Positions 12,601 to 23,302 of a stretch of 64,000 bases of DNA are shown here, one piece after another. The DNA is from Isoetes taiwanensis. Taxonomy: Eukaryota > Streptophyta > Lycopodiopsida > Isoetales > Isoetaceae. The stretch is from NCBI GenBank assembly GCA_021234155.1, contig JAJEKV010000025.1, positions 7,516,531 to 7,580,530 of the forward strand. Reading direction: 5' to 3'. Every line of letters begins with the position of its first letter. Within the stretch, counting starts at the first letter, position 1. A program made the translations under genes and the position numbers. Under the pieces are notes generated by a model that was not told the DNA's origin, did not search any database, and saw only the letters and a program-made list of their open reading frames with translations.

Positions 12601-12662
12601 TGAATACCCCCAGTTCCTCAATGGGGGATTTCCCAGGGGATATGAGCACCTTTTTCGTTGTG

Positions 12663-12801
12663 ATGCCCTCAAGAGGTAATTTTGAAGTCAAAAATGAAAA
12701 TTTAATTGCATGGTTATTACTTTACTCTCTTCTCAATTTTGACACCTAACTAATGCCCAGCAACGCTGGGCACTATTCTAGTGGTCTGGGCACTATTCTA
12801 G
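12663..12801 (+). mobile_element. Helitron-type 3' terminus, doubled
   Basis: AT-rich sequence homologous to that behind the helicase relic runs into a hairpin at 12,755-12,771 (7-bp stem GCCCAGC/GCTGGGC, loop AAC). Six bases later comes CTAG at 12,778-12,781 followed by T. A 3' hairpin shortly before CTRR, with a T following, is the defining end of Helitrons. A second partial terminus (CTGGGCACTATTCTAG, 12,786-12,801) follows at once, also before T. Confidence 0.7.
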
Positions 12802-14818
12802 TGGTTTATTAATGGCAACTACATTTCCACATCTTGGTTGCCCCTGTAGATCCTATTTTTTTTGCCCTAATAATTGCTTGCATATTGTACATGATAAAAA
12901 AACAAATGCTATTCAACCATGCTCTCAAAATCTATTTAACTACTTCACAAAATCATGTCTTCAAGCTTTTTACAAGTTGTGTGGTTTGAAAGCTAGGATG
13001 AGAGATACTTGTAGAGTTGGAATGGAAACAAAATTTAGGAAATTGCTCAACAATTCATTTTTAGTGTATTTACAAGACCAACCTTAAACATAATGACTGT
13101 TTTTAATCTCTTATCTTATCCACTTACACTTTGGAGGTTAGCTGAATGATCTCCAGCATCATTGGTGGAAACATGGGCCTTAATTAGTTCCCATTACCAG
13201 CCTCTCTTTCCTCGAAGCATATTCTTGTGAAAGAATATGGTCCTCGAAGCATATTCTTGTGTTTCTTTGATTGATCATTGATATATAGGGCATGAAGAGG
13301 TCATACTAGTCTAGGATAAAGTTCTTTGTCTTGTATTGTATTGCCTGCAGTTTGGCACTTAAAAAGGATCAAAATATAGATATTTTAGAGTGTTACAGGC
13401 TTACCTATTGCACACTAGAGCCTTTAAGTTGTTCAAGAACGTCTGATACAATTATGGACGATTCCTGTGGTTTATTCTGTGTTGAATCTAGGCTGCTTTT
13501 TTGGGGGAGATTCCTGCTGAACCAGTTCAAACATGAGAACAACTAATCAAATAACAATTTTCAGTAGAAGAGGAGACACTGGATAAGAAGGGGATTTTCC
13601 CCTACAAGTCTCTGCTTGGCAAATTTTCAGCTTGCATCCATGCAATGATGCATCTTCACTAGCTGAAACCCCGTTTGTTTTGTTAACTCTAGAAACTATC
13701 TGGACATAACAGAGTGATAAAAAGAACCATTATGAAGATCAATAATCCTTTGCAGCAACTCAATGGCATCACCAAGAATAGAAGCTCTGTCCATCTGAAA
13801 AATCCTCTACCAAAAACATCAAAAATCCTGCCAGGACAGGCAAATATTCAAAGCCTATTCTTCCAAGTTAGATGAAAAATCATGCTTAACCCTGTAAAAA
13901 GAAGCTGCAGTATGCAGCATAAAATCATAAAAAATCGGGCTAGAAACACCACTTTCAGCTTAAGAATCTAACCTTGGTGATTTTGGGGACAACAAAAGAA
14001 CCGCCATTAGGTTTCTCCCTTCTTCAACGGTCGGCGATGAGGTTCTTTGCCAGAAGGCCCTTCTAACGTGAAAACAAGCCCATGGCCTACAAACCAGAGC
14101 TGGTAGATGAAGGCGTCCCAATCTGTCAATTTGCAGCACAAAACCTTCTGATACATGCTTGATCCATCATCTGCAGAAAATGAAGCCTGTATTTTAAGAA
14201 AATCACAACGAAACCTCGAAACAAAAATGCTGCATATTTTGAATATCGCTTCTACAAAAGATTGTGGTCCCTAAGACTTACCATATGCGCAAGAAACTAA
14301 AGATCTGGAAACGAGTTCTCATGCAGACAAGCGCCAGAGCTTTTGAAGACTCTTCCAAAACAGAGTTCCTCCTAGACATGGCCGCTGCACCTTCTGTTTT
14401 ATCACAACAGACTAACTCTATCTGCGCAACTGCTTATAATCAGAAAGAAGTTTCCAAAATAGTGCATTCAAGAAGAAGATTCATTCACAACAGAGCATTC
14501 CCGGAGAACAATTCCTCAAAAAACAGTGATTAACATACAATATTAACCAGCGCCTTCCAAGATACAAGATATTGCTGCAAAAACAGGCCCCGTTGCTCGC
14601 ATGTCTCATTCTGAATCATGTTTTGGGCTCATAAATCCATCGCCCAATCGTCGGAACATTTTGAATTGAACTTACATTCAGAATCTGAGCTCCAGAGCTG
14701 AAGAACGTATTGGGCTCAAGACAAAACCCTAAAAAACCTGGAAGCATAATAGGGGCAAAAAAAAACCTTTACATGGAATGGCCCAAAACAGAACCTTCCA
14801 TAATCGGCATAAAACTGG
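12802..14818. other. Spacer upstream of the PEBP-like gene
   Basis: AT-rich DNA with no recognised domain. Short plus-strand ORFs at 12,812-13,087, 13,331-13,546 and 14,264-14,533 have no recognisable content. The last few hundred bases are the likely promoter region of the gene at 14,877. Confidence 0.4.
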
Positions 14819-14827
14819 CTATAAAAG
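14819..14827 (+). promoter_or_regulatory. TATA box of the PEBP-like gene
   Basis: CTATAAAAG lies about 50 bp before the ATG at 14,877. With the usual ~30-bp TATA-to-start spacing this predicts a short leader of about 25-30 nt. The position supports the chosen start codon. Confidence 0.55.
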
Positions 14828-14876
14828 TTGATGTAATAGAATGTTGTTTGTAGAGAAGTAGCCTAGCAAAGCAATA

Positions 14877-15821
14877 ATGAAGATGCTTGTAGCCTTATGC
14901 TTGACGATGATGACGACAATGATGGTTTTGCAAGCAGGAGCACATCCAGTTTCCTTGAAATTAAGGTTTCCATATACTCACAATGAGGTGGTAAAAGATA
15001 TGGAGTTTGTTCCTCTCGCCGAAATTGCTCATCCTCCAATCATTACGATCGATTGGGGTAAGGATAATACCTCAACCCCAACAACACAAACGCCCATAGT
15101 TAACTCAACATCCCCAGCTCTAGCTCCAGCTCCAGCTCCAGCACCGGCACGAGAATCGTTTGTAGCTTCAGCACTAGAATCATTTGTAACTTGGGAAGTA
15201 CCTTCTAATAACTTCTACTCATTGATTGCCATTGATAGAAATGCCATCTCCATCACCAATGCTCAACCTCATCCTCCTCACCACCCCATACCTCATCCTC
15301 ATTCTCAACCCAAACCTTTTTCTCATCCTCATACTTACCCCAAACATCCCAAATCTCAACCCCGTCCCCTTGCTCATCCTCGTCCTCATCCTCACCCCAA
15401 ACATTCCAAATCTCATCCTCATCCTCATCCTCCTCCTCCTCATCCCAAATCTCATCCCCATCCTCGTCCTCATCCCCATCCTCATCCTCTTGTGCCGCCC
15501 AGGCATCAACCTCATCATTTCGAGCACAAAGATATCTATGTGCATTATTGGATTGTAGACATTCCTGAAGGAGCGAATGATGTTTCTTCTGGAAAGGTTT
15601 ATTATTCTTATCAAAAACCTGGTCCCTATACTGGTGATAATGGCAATCATAAAATTGAATTTCACTTGGTGAAGCAACTGCAACCAGGATTCCTTCACTT
15701 TCCTAAATATCAATCACGACATCTACCAGAAACTATAACCTCATCCCGCTACCCCTTAGATTGGAGTAATGATGTTGCCAATACTAGTTTCGTTTGTTCT
15801 TCTAGGAGGATTTTCCACTGA
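14877..15821 (+). CDS. Secreted PEBP-like protein with His/Pro-rich insertion
   Basis: A 314-codon ORF without visible introns. Residues 1-22 form a signal peptide (hydrophobic core, likely cut after QAGA). Residues 26-60 resemble the first strands of the PEBP fold. Residues 111-125 (NNFYSLIAIDRNAIS) align with the FYTLVMVDPDxPS segment, but the DPDxP ligand-site motif has become DRNAI. Residues 222-267 (VHYWIVDIPE...SYQKPGP...NGNHKIEFHLVKQ) align with LHWIVTDIP...YExPxP...GxHRxxFxLFKQ, keeping the pocket histidine. A Pro/Ala stretch (82-91) and an ~87-residue His/Pro-rich tract (130-216) interrupt the domain; FT-like proteins have about 15 residues there. The C-terminal helix region is diverged. 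PEBPs bind phospholipids or act as signalling partners; here an apoplastic or vacuolar role is inferred, and the His-rich tract could bind metal. Typical plant PEBP genes have introns and no signal peptide, so this one is unusual. Confidence 0.7.
   Translation: MKMLVALCLTMMTTMMVLQAGAHPVSLKLRFPYTHNEVVKDMEFVPLAEIAHPPIITIDWGKDNTSTPTTQTPIVNSTSPALAPAPAPAPARESFVASALESFVTWEVPSNNFYSLIAIDRNAISITNAQPHPPHHPIPHPHSQPKPFSHPHTYPKHPKSQPRPLAHPRPHPHPKHSKSHPHPHPPPPHPKSHPHPRPHPHPHPLVPPRHQPHHFEHKDIYVHYWIVDIPEGANDVSSGKVYYSYQKPGPYTGDNGNHKIEFHLVKQLQPGFLHFPKYQSRHLPETITSSRYPLDWSNDVANTSFVCSSRRIFH
15261..15510 (+). repeat. Hexanucleotide-like (CATCCT)n tract in coding sequence
   Basis: Variants of CATCCT/CACCCC encode the His-Pro-rich tract of the PEBP-like protein. 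The tract stays in frame. Other frames give Leu-Ile or Arg-Met runs that are not separate genes. Confidence 0.85.
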
Positions 15822-15915
15822 AGGCATTGTGTAAATGTCTTTAGGTTTTTTGTATAGGAATTTATATATATTGAAGACTTTTTTTTGTGTCTTAATCTTT
15901 TGAATAAGTTGCATA
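15822..15915 (+). terminator. Probable 3' UTR of the PEBP-like gene
   Basis: AT- and T-rich DNA after the TGA at 15,819-15,821 includes TTTATATATATTG and GAATAAG, plausible plant far-upstream and near-upstream polyadenylation elements. The exact cleavage site cannot be set. Confidence 0.35.
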
Positions 15916-16664
15916 TGGTATTATGATAATTTGCTTTTTCTAGTTGATATTTTTCTTCAGAAATTTATCGCGCCACCGCGACCATTCCTCTCGTTCCAAA
16001 AATAAGGGGTTGAAACACTATTAACATGCAATGTCTGATAATGCAATGCCTATGTGAAATCAACAGGAAGTAAGGCCCCTAAAGACTAGCTTCCAAGACA
16101 TTTAATGTTGATTCATGAAAAAACAATCGTTGGGGGTCACTATGTAGTAGAGAGTTGAAGTTAATATGCATCATAAAGTAGACATCAATAAATGGGCCTT
16201 GGAATATTTGTTGGTTGCCTGATGAAGTTGTAAATTATTAACACTCATTGATTTGTCAAGTTCAGAATGAAGTGAAAGTTGGCTTTGGTGTTATTAAAAC
16301 CTAAGAAAGTTAACCCATATTAGTGATTAAATTTATTCTTCTATAGCCTTCTAATCAAAGACTCCACTACTTTGATTTTTGACGCGTTTCACATTTAATA
16401 TCTCTTATGTAAGGGTGAATACATTGCTTATAATTTTTGTCAATGCCTGTGATCAATAACCTTAAATTTTTACGAGAAGCATGGATCAACTCATGGAGAC
16501 AAAAGAGGGTAAAAATCTCCTAATAAATGGCCTCAAGATAAGCAATTCATTGGAAAGCTTTACTATCACTCATATCTAATCGAGTATCAATTTTTGTTTG
16601 ATAATATTTGTTTGATAAATATTTATTTGAGAAGCCCTCCTGCGACCGTGGTATAGGACAATGG

Positions 16665-16700
16665 TTCTTCCCCTAAAATTTTAAAATTTTAGGGGAAGAA
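16665..16700. repeat. Perfect 36-bp palindrome
   Basis: The half-arm TTCTTCCCCTAAAATTTT is followed directly by its exact reverse complement. It lies in AT-rich spacer between the PEBP-like gene and its partial copy. The rest of 15,916-17,459 shows no gene; phrases with GCGCCACCG at 15,969 and its inverse at about 17,341 may mark a decayed inverted-repeat element. Confidence 0.9.
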
Positions 16701-17459
16701 TGCGGCATTTATGATATATAATATATGCATTTATGGCGAGGCTACGGTGGCTATGGCCCTATTTCTTTCTTGCCTTGCAGGAATCGCCTGTATGAGAACT
16801 TGGAATCTATGTAGACTCCGTAGCTTCTAATCGTGAGCGGCCAATTTGTATCGAGACTTGGAATCTCCCATACTACGTATGATTTCTTCTTCGCAAACAA
16901 TCCCTCGGTTCCTTGAGCAAAGCAAAAATATTCCCAAGCATGGCGACCCGTGACCGGGCAAGGCAAGTTTTTCATACGCCATCCTCCTCCGGCCAACTCA
17001 CAAATGAAATCTTAACTTTGCAATCAATCTAAATATTTTCATAGATTGATGAATTGGGCATCCCGAATCCCATTTCTTAGCTCTAATCTTGAAAGCTTCA
17101 GATGGGTTGTGGCCATCGTAGGAACATGCCTGAGATGCACGGGGGGTTTTGATGCTTCAGATGTGCACCCGAGGCTTAACTCTTACGGGCTCTTGGTTTT
17201 CCTTGAAATTTAAGCGATCCAGGGCCTGCCCTGGGAAATATGTAGTGTTTGATGGTAAGAAAGGGCAAGATTTTTAGTGTGCATGCAGAATCTGGACTTG
17301 ATCATAGAGGTTTAAGATTTTTGATAATACGCCCAACCACGGTGGCGCCCTACGGCTATGTCGTTCCATCAATACCCATAGAGAGTCGGCTCTATATTGA
17401 CATCATCTATATTTGACATGCTGGTATAGGTGCTGGACGAACCCTAAAAAATTTGGCAG

Positions 17460-17606
17460 GTGCACTATTGGATTGTAGACATTCCTGAAAGAGAAAATGA
17501 TGTTTCTTCTGGAAAGGTTTATTATTCTTATCAAAAACCTGGTCCTTATATTGGTGATAATGGCAATCATAAAATTGAATTTCACTTGGTGAAGCAACTG
17601 CAACCA
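17460..17606 (+). pseudogene. Partial duplicate of the PEBP-like core
   Basis: 147 bp match 15,540-15,686 with six substitutions and no gaps. They encode the VHYWIVDIP to LVKQLQP block only. Upstream is a stop at 17,445-17,447 and a GGCAG that could serve as a splice acceptor. Downstream the frame continues about 30 codons into unrelated sequence. There is no signal peptide, N-terminal strand or His/Pro tract, so it is a fragment or at most an exon. Confidence 0.8.
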
Positions 17607-17807
17607 CCCATTGACATTGCAGTTGCAGTCGACTGCATAGCACCACCCAACACTGTGTGGGCTTCATGGAATGTCCTCATTTTTTCTACTTCATGAGCAT
17701 CGAACACCAAGAAATGCAACTCCAATCACCATCTCACCACCTATCAACCGACCAAATCTTAGCTCCATCCACTAAATAATAAACAAAGCAAACTTTCTCG
17801 ACATGAC

Positions 17808-18797
17808 TTGGGGAGGTTTCCAATTAAGAAAACAGGGGAGGTTTCCACGGAAAGGTGGGGAGGTTTTCATAAAAAGTAAAAAATAAGCCCTTCGTGCACC
17901 TCGATCCTCGTGCGTCTTAATGAAGAGGCGTCATCCCGGTGGTTGCGAAAATTAATTACAGTATGATTCCATGAGTGATTTAAGAGTCGGGATTTTCTTT
18001 AGTACATGTATCGAGTTCCAAATTAAACATAACAGAGCTCCAAATAGAGTTTTATGCTATCAATCTCTTATTTTAATGGTGCGGTCCTAGTAATCTAAAT
18101 AAAAAAATGAAGATAAGCAATTATGTATGGCTGTCGCTTCCAGAAATTGGCATATCATTTAATAAGAAACTTTTAGGTTGTGAACTGGGCGGCGGCAAAC
18201 CGCCAAATCGGCAGCAAACAAATAGAACTTTTGACCTGTGTGGATAAAAAAAAAAAAAACCTGGAAACTAAAAAAAGTTCTTGACTTGCGAATTTGTTTA
18301 TTGGTTTGGAAATGAAAAAGGCTATGATGGTTGAATCCACATGCAAGACCTGACCATTCGTCTTGAGAATGGCCACTTTAAAAAGACTCAGCAAATTCCC
18401 TTCGAAAAAGCATCGAAGTCGATTCCCTTCTTCCTGTAATTCATCTGGTATATGGTGCTCTCCTATCGCCCAAATCTGCCAACAAACCATGACCAAATCT
18501 GCCAAGAAACTGTGATCCTCTCACAGATCCTCAAAAAACTCACTCTGCTTCAGGAATTGCCTGTTTGGCTGGAAAACGAAACAGAACCAAACTGGAAAGA
18601 AGACATACGAAAAAGATGGAATTAGATCCGACCGTAGACATTAAATTTGGGTTCATTATGAATACATGCTGTCATATATCAAAAAATATCAAAAGCTAAT
18701 AATATACTTTTAGGATCATGGAAACCTCCCCAAGTTAGCACCACTGAAACCTCCCCAGGTTAGCAGGCATGGAAACCTCCCCAGGTTGTTAATGGGG
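17808..18797. mobile_element. Foldback element with TGGGGAGGTTTCCA repeats
   Basis: The left end has three copies of GGGGAGGTTT(C/T)C within about 60 bp. The right end has three copies of the reverse complement (GAAACCTCCCC) within about 75 bp. They bracket about 0.9 kb without a recognised gene; a minus-strand ORF at 18,173-18,505 is unassigned. Repeated short motifs arranged as inverted ends are typical of non-autonomous foldback-like DNA elements. Confidence 0.65.
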
Positions 18798-18799
18798 GT

Positions 18800-19660
18800 A
18801 CAGTATAAGATCATTCATGATGATAGCATGTGGTTGCCAAGCTTGAAATCCAAATGGAGATCTTCTTGCTGTTAAAACTCCGTTGTCATTTGAATTTGCA
18901 TTTGTTTGAAGTTGAATTTCTTGCAAACATCTTTAGCTTGTTGAGATGCCATGAGGCTGGACTTTACCAGCCTAGAGCATTTTGTAGTTTATGAAGATTT
19001 TATACAAAATTATTTTCCTATCCTCTGATACTCGATCGTTTCCACACGTTTTGGGAAAATAATCTGAATAAGTTTGCATCAGGGTTTTTTAAGACATCTT
19101 ATGATCAGAAGTGGAATGTAATGCATCATTGTATTTTCATATTGTGATTGAAGTCGAAGTATAATTTAAGTTCTATGAGCTTAACTATTATGAGCTTAAC
19201 TAATAGTCTGTTTTTATTGATGTGCAAAGACTAGGGATCTACAACTTATGGTCAATTTTGTGACTTCAGAGTATAAATCTCATCTATTGCAACCTATTGT
19301 TGATGACCCCATGAATAGATATCCTCAAATGGCAATAGTAATTGTCGCCCTTAATGTCCTTAATGTATTTTCTGGTTATATCTATGGCGTCATTATCTGG
19401 AATGGGGTAGGCAAGTATTGTCCATGTCCCAACATGTTAATGATTTAGCTTTTACTTTTGGTCCAACAATTTTGTTTGATAACATGTTGTCCTTTTACTT
19501 TTGATCCAGCAGTTATATTTTATAACATGTTGTCCTTTCTGATGAATTGTTTCAAAAATAAGTTAGGGCACCCATATACTATCAAGCCTCCATATGGACT
19601 TGGACCACATAATTTGCTTAGATGTTGAAGGGTCACTTGATTTCTAGAACCAAAAAAAAA
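18800..19660. other. AT-rich spacer
   Basis: No recognised feature. A 66-codon plus-strand ORF at 19,248-19,448 has a mildly hydrophobic composition and no known match. Confidence 0.4.
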
Positions 19661-19745
19661 AAATTAGAATTTGAGTATTTTCAGCAGCATTCTCATTCTC
19701 ATCCCATAGACATGTTTTTACTATTTATTATGATTATTGCGTTGT

Positions 19746-19797
19746 ATAGAATAGAATAGGATAGAATAGAATAGAATAGAATAGAATAGAATAGAGT
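19746..19797. repeat. (TAGAA)n microsatellite, about 10 units
   Basis: Expanded counterpart of the roughly 4-5 units in segment A copy 1, with one TAGGA variant. Confidence 0.9.
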
Positions 19798-20375
19798 ATA
19801 AAAGGAATATTTAGGCATTCTAATCCCATAGACATGTTTTGACTATTTATTATGATTATTGTATTATATAAAATACCATCATACAAAAGGAATATATAAG
19901 CAATCGCTGTAAACAATGTAATCTCAATCACTGTGAAAGATGTTACTGGAAAATATGAATATGTGCTTCTAGAGTTCGGGCAATCACAAGCTGTTTATTC
20001 GGATCAGACAATCACAGACTGCTTATGCAAAGGACTTTGGGACTCAATATTTGCTGATGCGACTTCTTCTTGCCATACTCCATTAATGATTAAATCCTTC
20101 TGATCTTAAGTAGTAATGCATTGCATCTTTAAGTCCAGGTTTTATATGTGCGGAGTGGTGACACAAATCCCAATGGCCCATATAAATTTTAAAATAGAAA
20201 ATTTTAACGAATGGAAATGCTTATATTTGGTAGTGAGACTTTAAAATATCAAAACGAACAAGAAGCATTTGATCGTGATCAAAACTTCAAAACAGATAAA
20301 AAAGAGCGTTCTCTTTAGAATTCATCAGAATAGCCTGATCAATAATAAACTATTTGATATATAGACGATAACATC

Positions 20376-20637
20376 CTCCCCTTAAACTAAGGCAGTTTCG
20401 CATACGACTCGCATTCTCGATGACTATAAACAAGTCACAAGGCCAGTCCAAGACCTCCATTGGTAACTATCTATCAAATGCCATTCTTCCCGCATGGCTA
20501 GCTCTATGTTGCAATCTCAAGGTGCATCACATAACATGGAGTGTAAGTCTATATGCAAGACACCCCAAGACAAGGAGCACTAGTAAAAAGCAAAAGGAGA
20601 TTCACTCCAAATGTTATCTATAAAGATATCCTACTAG
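20376..20637 (+). pseudogene. Helitron-type helicase C-terminus relic, copy 2
   Basis: Same MTINKSQGQS motif and downstream HG-stop-LYVA ending as 6,735-6,995. Here the codon before FRIRLAF is CAG (Gln), matching the family, where copy 1 has a stop. The frame still changes within the SNAILPAWLALCC region. Confidence 0.75.
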
Positions 20638-22213
20638 ATGAAATTGCTTCTTAACTCATCATATACCCACCAAAAGCAAAACCCTTGATCTCTTATGAGT
20701 AGCCATGTACTACCTCTTCAATGTGTAATTTTGAAGATGTCCAAAATGAAACTTAATTGTAGAGTTATTGCGTTACTCTCTTCTTAATTCTGACACCTAA
20801 CTAATGCACAACAAAAAAGGTGCTCCTATACCCCAGAAAATACCCCCCAACAGTGCCTATATGATCCTCTTTTTCTATAGAACAATGGAGGATAAAATGA
20901 ATTTCTAGAATCGTGGTATTTGGCCACAATCCCCCTTTTCCTCATTTGTAAGACAATACCCTGTTACGCTGGTATCACAATCCCCCATTCAATAATTGTA
21001 AATTTATATCCTGTTCTCATTTATAAGATAATACCCCATTTCAAATAATACCCTCTTTCAATCATACCTTATTTGTAAGATAATACCCTAGTTCATATAA
21101 TACCACGTTTCAATAAGATACCACATTTGTCATTTTGTAAGATAATTCCATGTTTCAAATAATACCCTATTATCATTTGTAAGATAATACTCTGCTATTA
21201 TTTGTAAAATAATACTCATTATTTTCAAAAACAAATTGATAAGTGATCAGTAACAAATTGATAGATTTCTTATTATTTCAAAAACAAGAGTAACAAATAG
21301 TTCAGATTTCAAGATTATATCAGTTACAACTGCATTTATTGGCTAATAAATCTTAGCAGCCGCTTGAAGATTATCAAATATTTCCTTTTTTCTCAAAAGA
21401 GTCTAATATTCAAAAATATAATTAGATTCAGAGTAGTACTTTCATCGTTTTGTGTAAAAGGCAGCGCAAGGAACTATAATTTCCCATTCATGCTTCAAAC
21501 CATTAGTGAGAAACTTTTCTGTTGCACCCTAGCCAACTAATGCGCTAGCATATCTCTGCAATATTTCTACACTAACATATTTCTGCAATGCTGGAATGAA
21601 TCTTTTGATATTGGTATTTGATCTTTACCTATTTGGGTCCATGCCTGTTTTTAAATTTGTCATTAGCCATATTCAGATATTACGTTTCTTAAAACTATAA
21701 ATTCTAACCTATTATTCGTGGCTCCCCGCTATCATCCAGCCTTTGATCTTTGGTTGTCACGTGAAGTACAAAAGCCAAAATAATTTTCTGCTCTCCAAAA
21801 TAGATTATTGCTTGAGGGCCATACTCCCATACTCCCTTGCAGATGAGACCTTCAATTCAATATGTGAATCACTATTCTTTGGTTATGGATGAAACCAAAA
21901 CACTTTCACTTTTTGTACTTCATAGATGCCCATTTGGTTAAATACGCACCCGGGACCTTTGCTTCCATTTCATGCATCACATATTGAACATAAATCCCAA
22001 AGGTCCACATAAACTCACGCCTTCAATTGTTCAAAGCAAAACAACCCTCAAGACTTGCCGTAAGAACAAGGAGCCTAGGCATATTTGGACCGTAGTCTTC
22101 ATGCAATTACCGTCGGGGTTACTTGCCTGCAAATATATAAGCATAATATGTGAGACAATTCTAAAGATAGTACAAGAGTGTTGCAGTGATACAAGAGTGT
22201 TGCAGTGAATAAT

Positions 22214-22663
22214 TTACAAAGTTTCACCCGCGTATAGAGCAGTGACTACACAAGAAGCTCTATCCATAGACCTGTTAGCAAGCAAATGAGTGTATTTGTC
22301 GTTTATAAAATTAACTTCAAAAAATATATACCTGCATCCTCGATGCATAGAAATATAAGCTCCACAGTTACAGTTATTAGGTACGTCCAACCTCTTCCAC
22401 AGCCTGCAAATAATAGGATACAAATCATTTAGGCATCCATACATCATTCTCAACACAGGTGCAAGTGAAGCAGGCAGTGATACTTTATGGTTGGCCAGTC
22501 TATTTCTAGTACGCAGATCTCCTTGTGTTACAAATTGTGGTATGTTTACTTTCCCATCACCCATAAGCATATGGACACTGTGAAATAATTGTAAGTATTC
22601 TGTTTTTGTTAAACAGGTCAAATCGTTAATTGTTGCAAGAAAGTTACACCGTGGGGAGCACAA
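22214..22663 (-). CDS. Unrecognised ORF, copy 2 (149 codons)
   Basis: Near-identical to 8,524-8,931, with Ile for Thr in the RGCRY(T/I)FF segment and an extended N-terminus. The same Cys/His cluster is present. No family is recognised. Confidence 0.35.
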   Translation of the reverse strand: MCSPRCNFLATINDLTCLTKTEYLQLFHSVHMLMGDGKVNIPQFVTQGDLRTRNRLANHKVSLPASLAPVLRMMYGCLNDLYPIICRLWKRLDVPNNCNCGAYISMHRGCRYIFFEVNFINDKYTHLLANRSMDRASCVVTALYAGETL

Positions 22664-23302
22664 GATTTTTTGCGCTTGTATTTGATTTGCATCCTACAAA
22701 ATGAAGCAAAATGCCACCCTTCCATCTTCAAAAGCATGACAAAGTAGGAAACTATACAAAGTGATTGTGACAAATAGCTAGGTAGCATACAGGAAGATTT
22801 GTCATCGTCGAGAACGGATCTAGACAAGCACCGGTTCCATCTTGTCTATTGCAACCACTATAGGTTCAGTCTTCATATTTGGGAATAGGGACCTCAAGTC
22901 ACTAATGATGAATTTCTAGTTGCTCATATATCAAGGCCTAGAATCGCCATAACATCAAGCCCTCAAATTGACCTTTTCCTTTTGCCATTTTACATGGCTT
23001 CTTAAGAAACTATCGGGTCTTGAATTTTACGTAACCAGGGAGATTAAAAATTAAGGAGTTAGTGCAAGCCGAGTTGGGTGAAAGCAATGAGTCCCTTAAG
23101 GACAATATCTTCAACTCCTTGCATATTTTAATCGCCATTGCCCGCATCAATAAGCTTATATGGGGCAATTCATCTACAGATTGAATAAGATCAAAGAAAT
23201 CGTAATAAAATATAAGGGTGGTTTTAAGGCTCTAGCGACATATCTTTGTGGCCGGATATTTGTATGGTCCGGCTCCCCATCGCCAAAATCTCCTTGAGGC
23301 TT

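Larger units (their letters stand above)
7138..12662. mobile_element. TIR-flanked DNA transposon-like unit, about 5.5 kb
   Basis: The left end reads CACAAC-A-AAAAAG-A-TGCTC and the right end, reverse-complemented, reads CACAAC-G-AAAAAGGTGCTC. The similarity continues imperfectly for about 42 bp through C-rich runs. The trinucleotide ATG flanks both ends (7,135-7,137 and 12,663-12,665), so a 3-bp target duplication is possible. Subterminal degenerate minisatellites occur near both ends in the same orientation. CAC termini and a 3-bp duplication recall CACTA/EnSpm elements, but the terminus is not CACTA and I see no transposase. Nested fragments fill the interior. Confidence 0.5.

Noticed and set aside
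7138-12662. Firm assignment to the CACTA/EnSpm superfamily
   Set aside because: A 3-bp flank match and a CAC start are suggestive only; the terminus is not CACTA and no transposase was seen.
15219-15713. Met/Arg-rich minus-strand ORF and Leu/Ile-rich plus-strand ORF over the PEBP-like gene
   Set aside because: Shadow frames of the (CATCCT)n tract; the frame with signal peptide and PEBP blocks explains the region.
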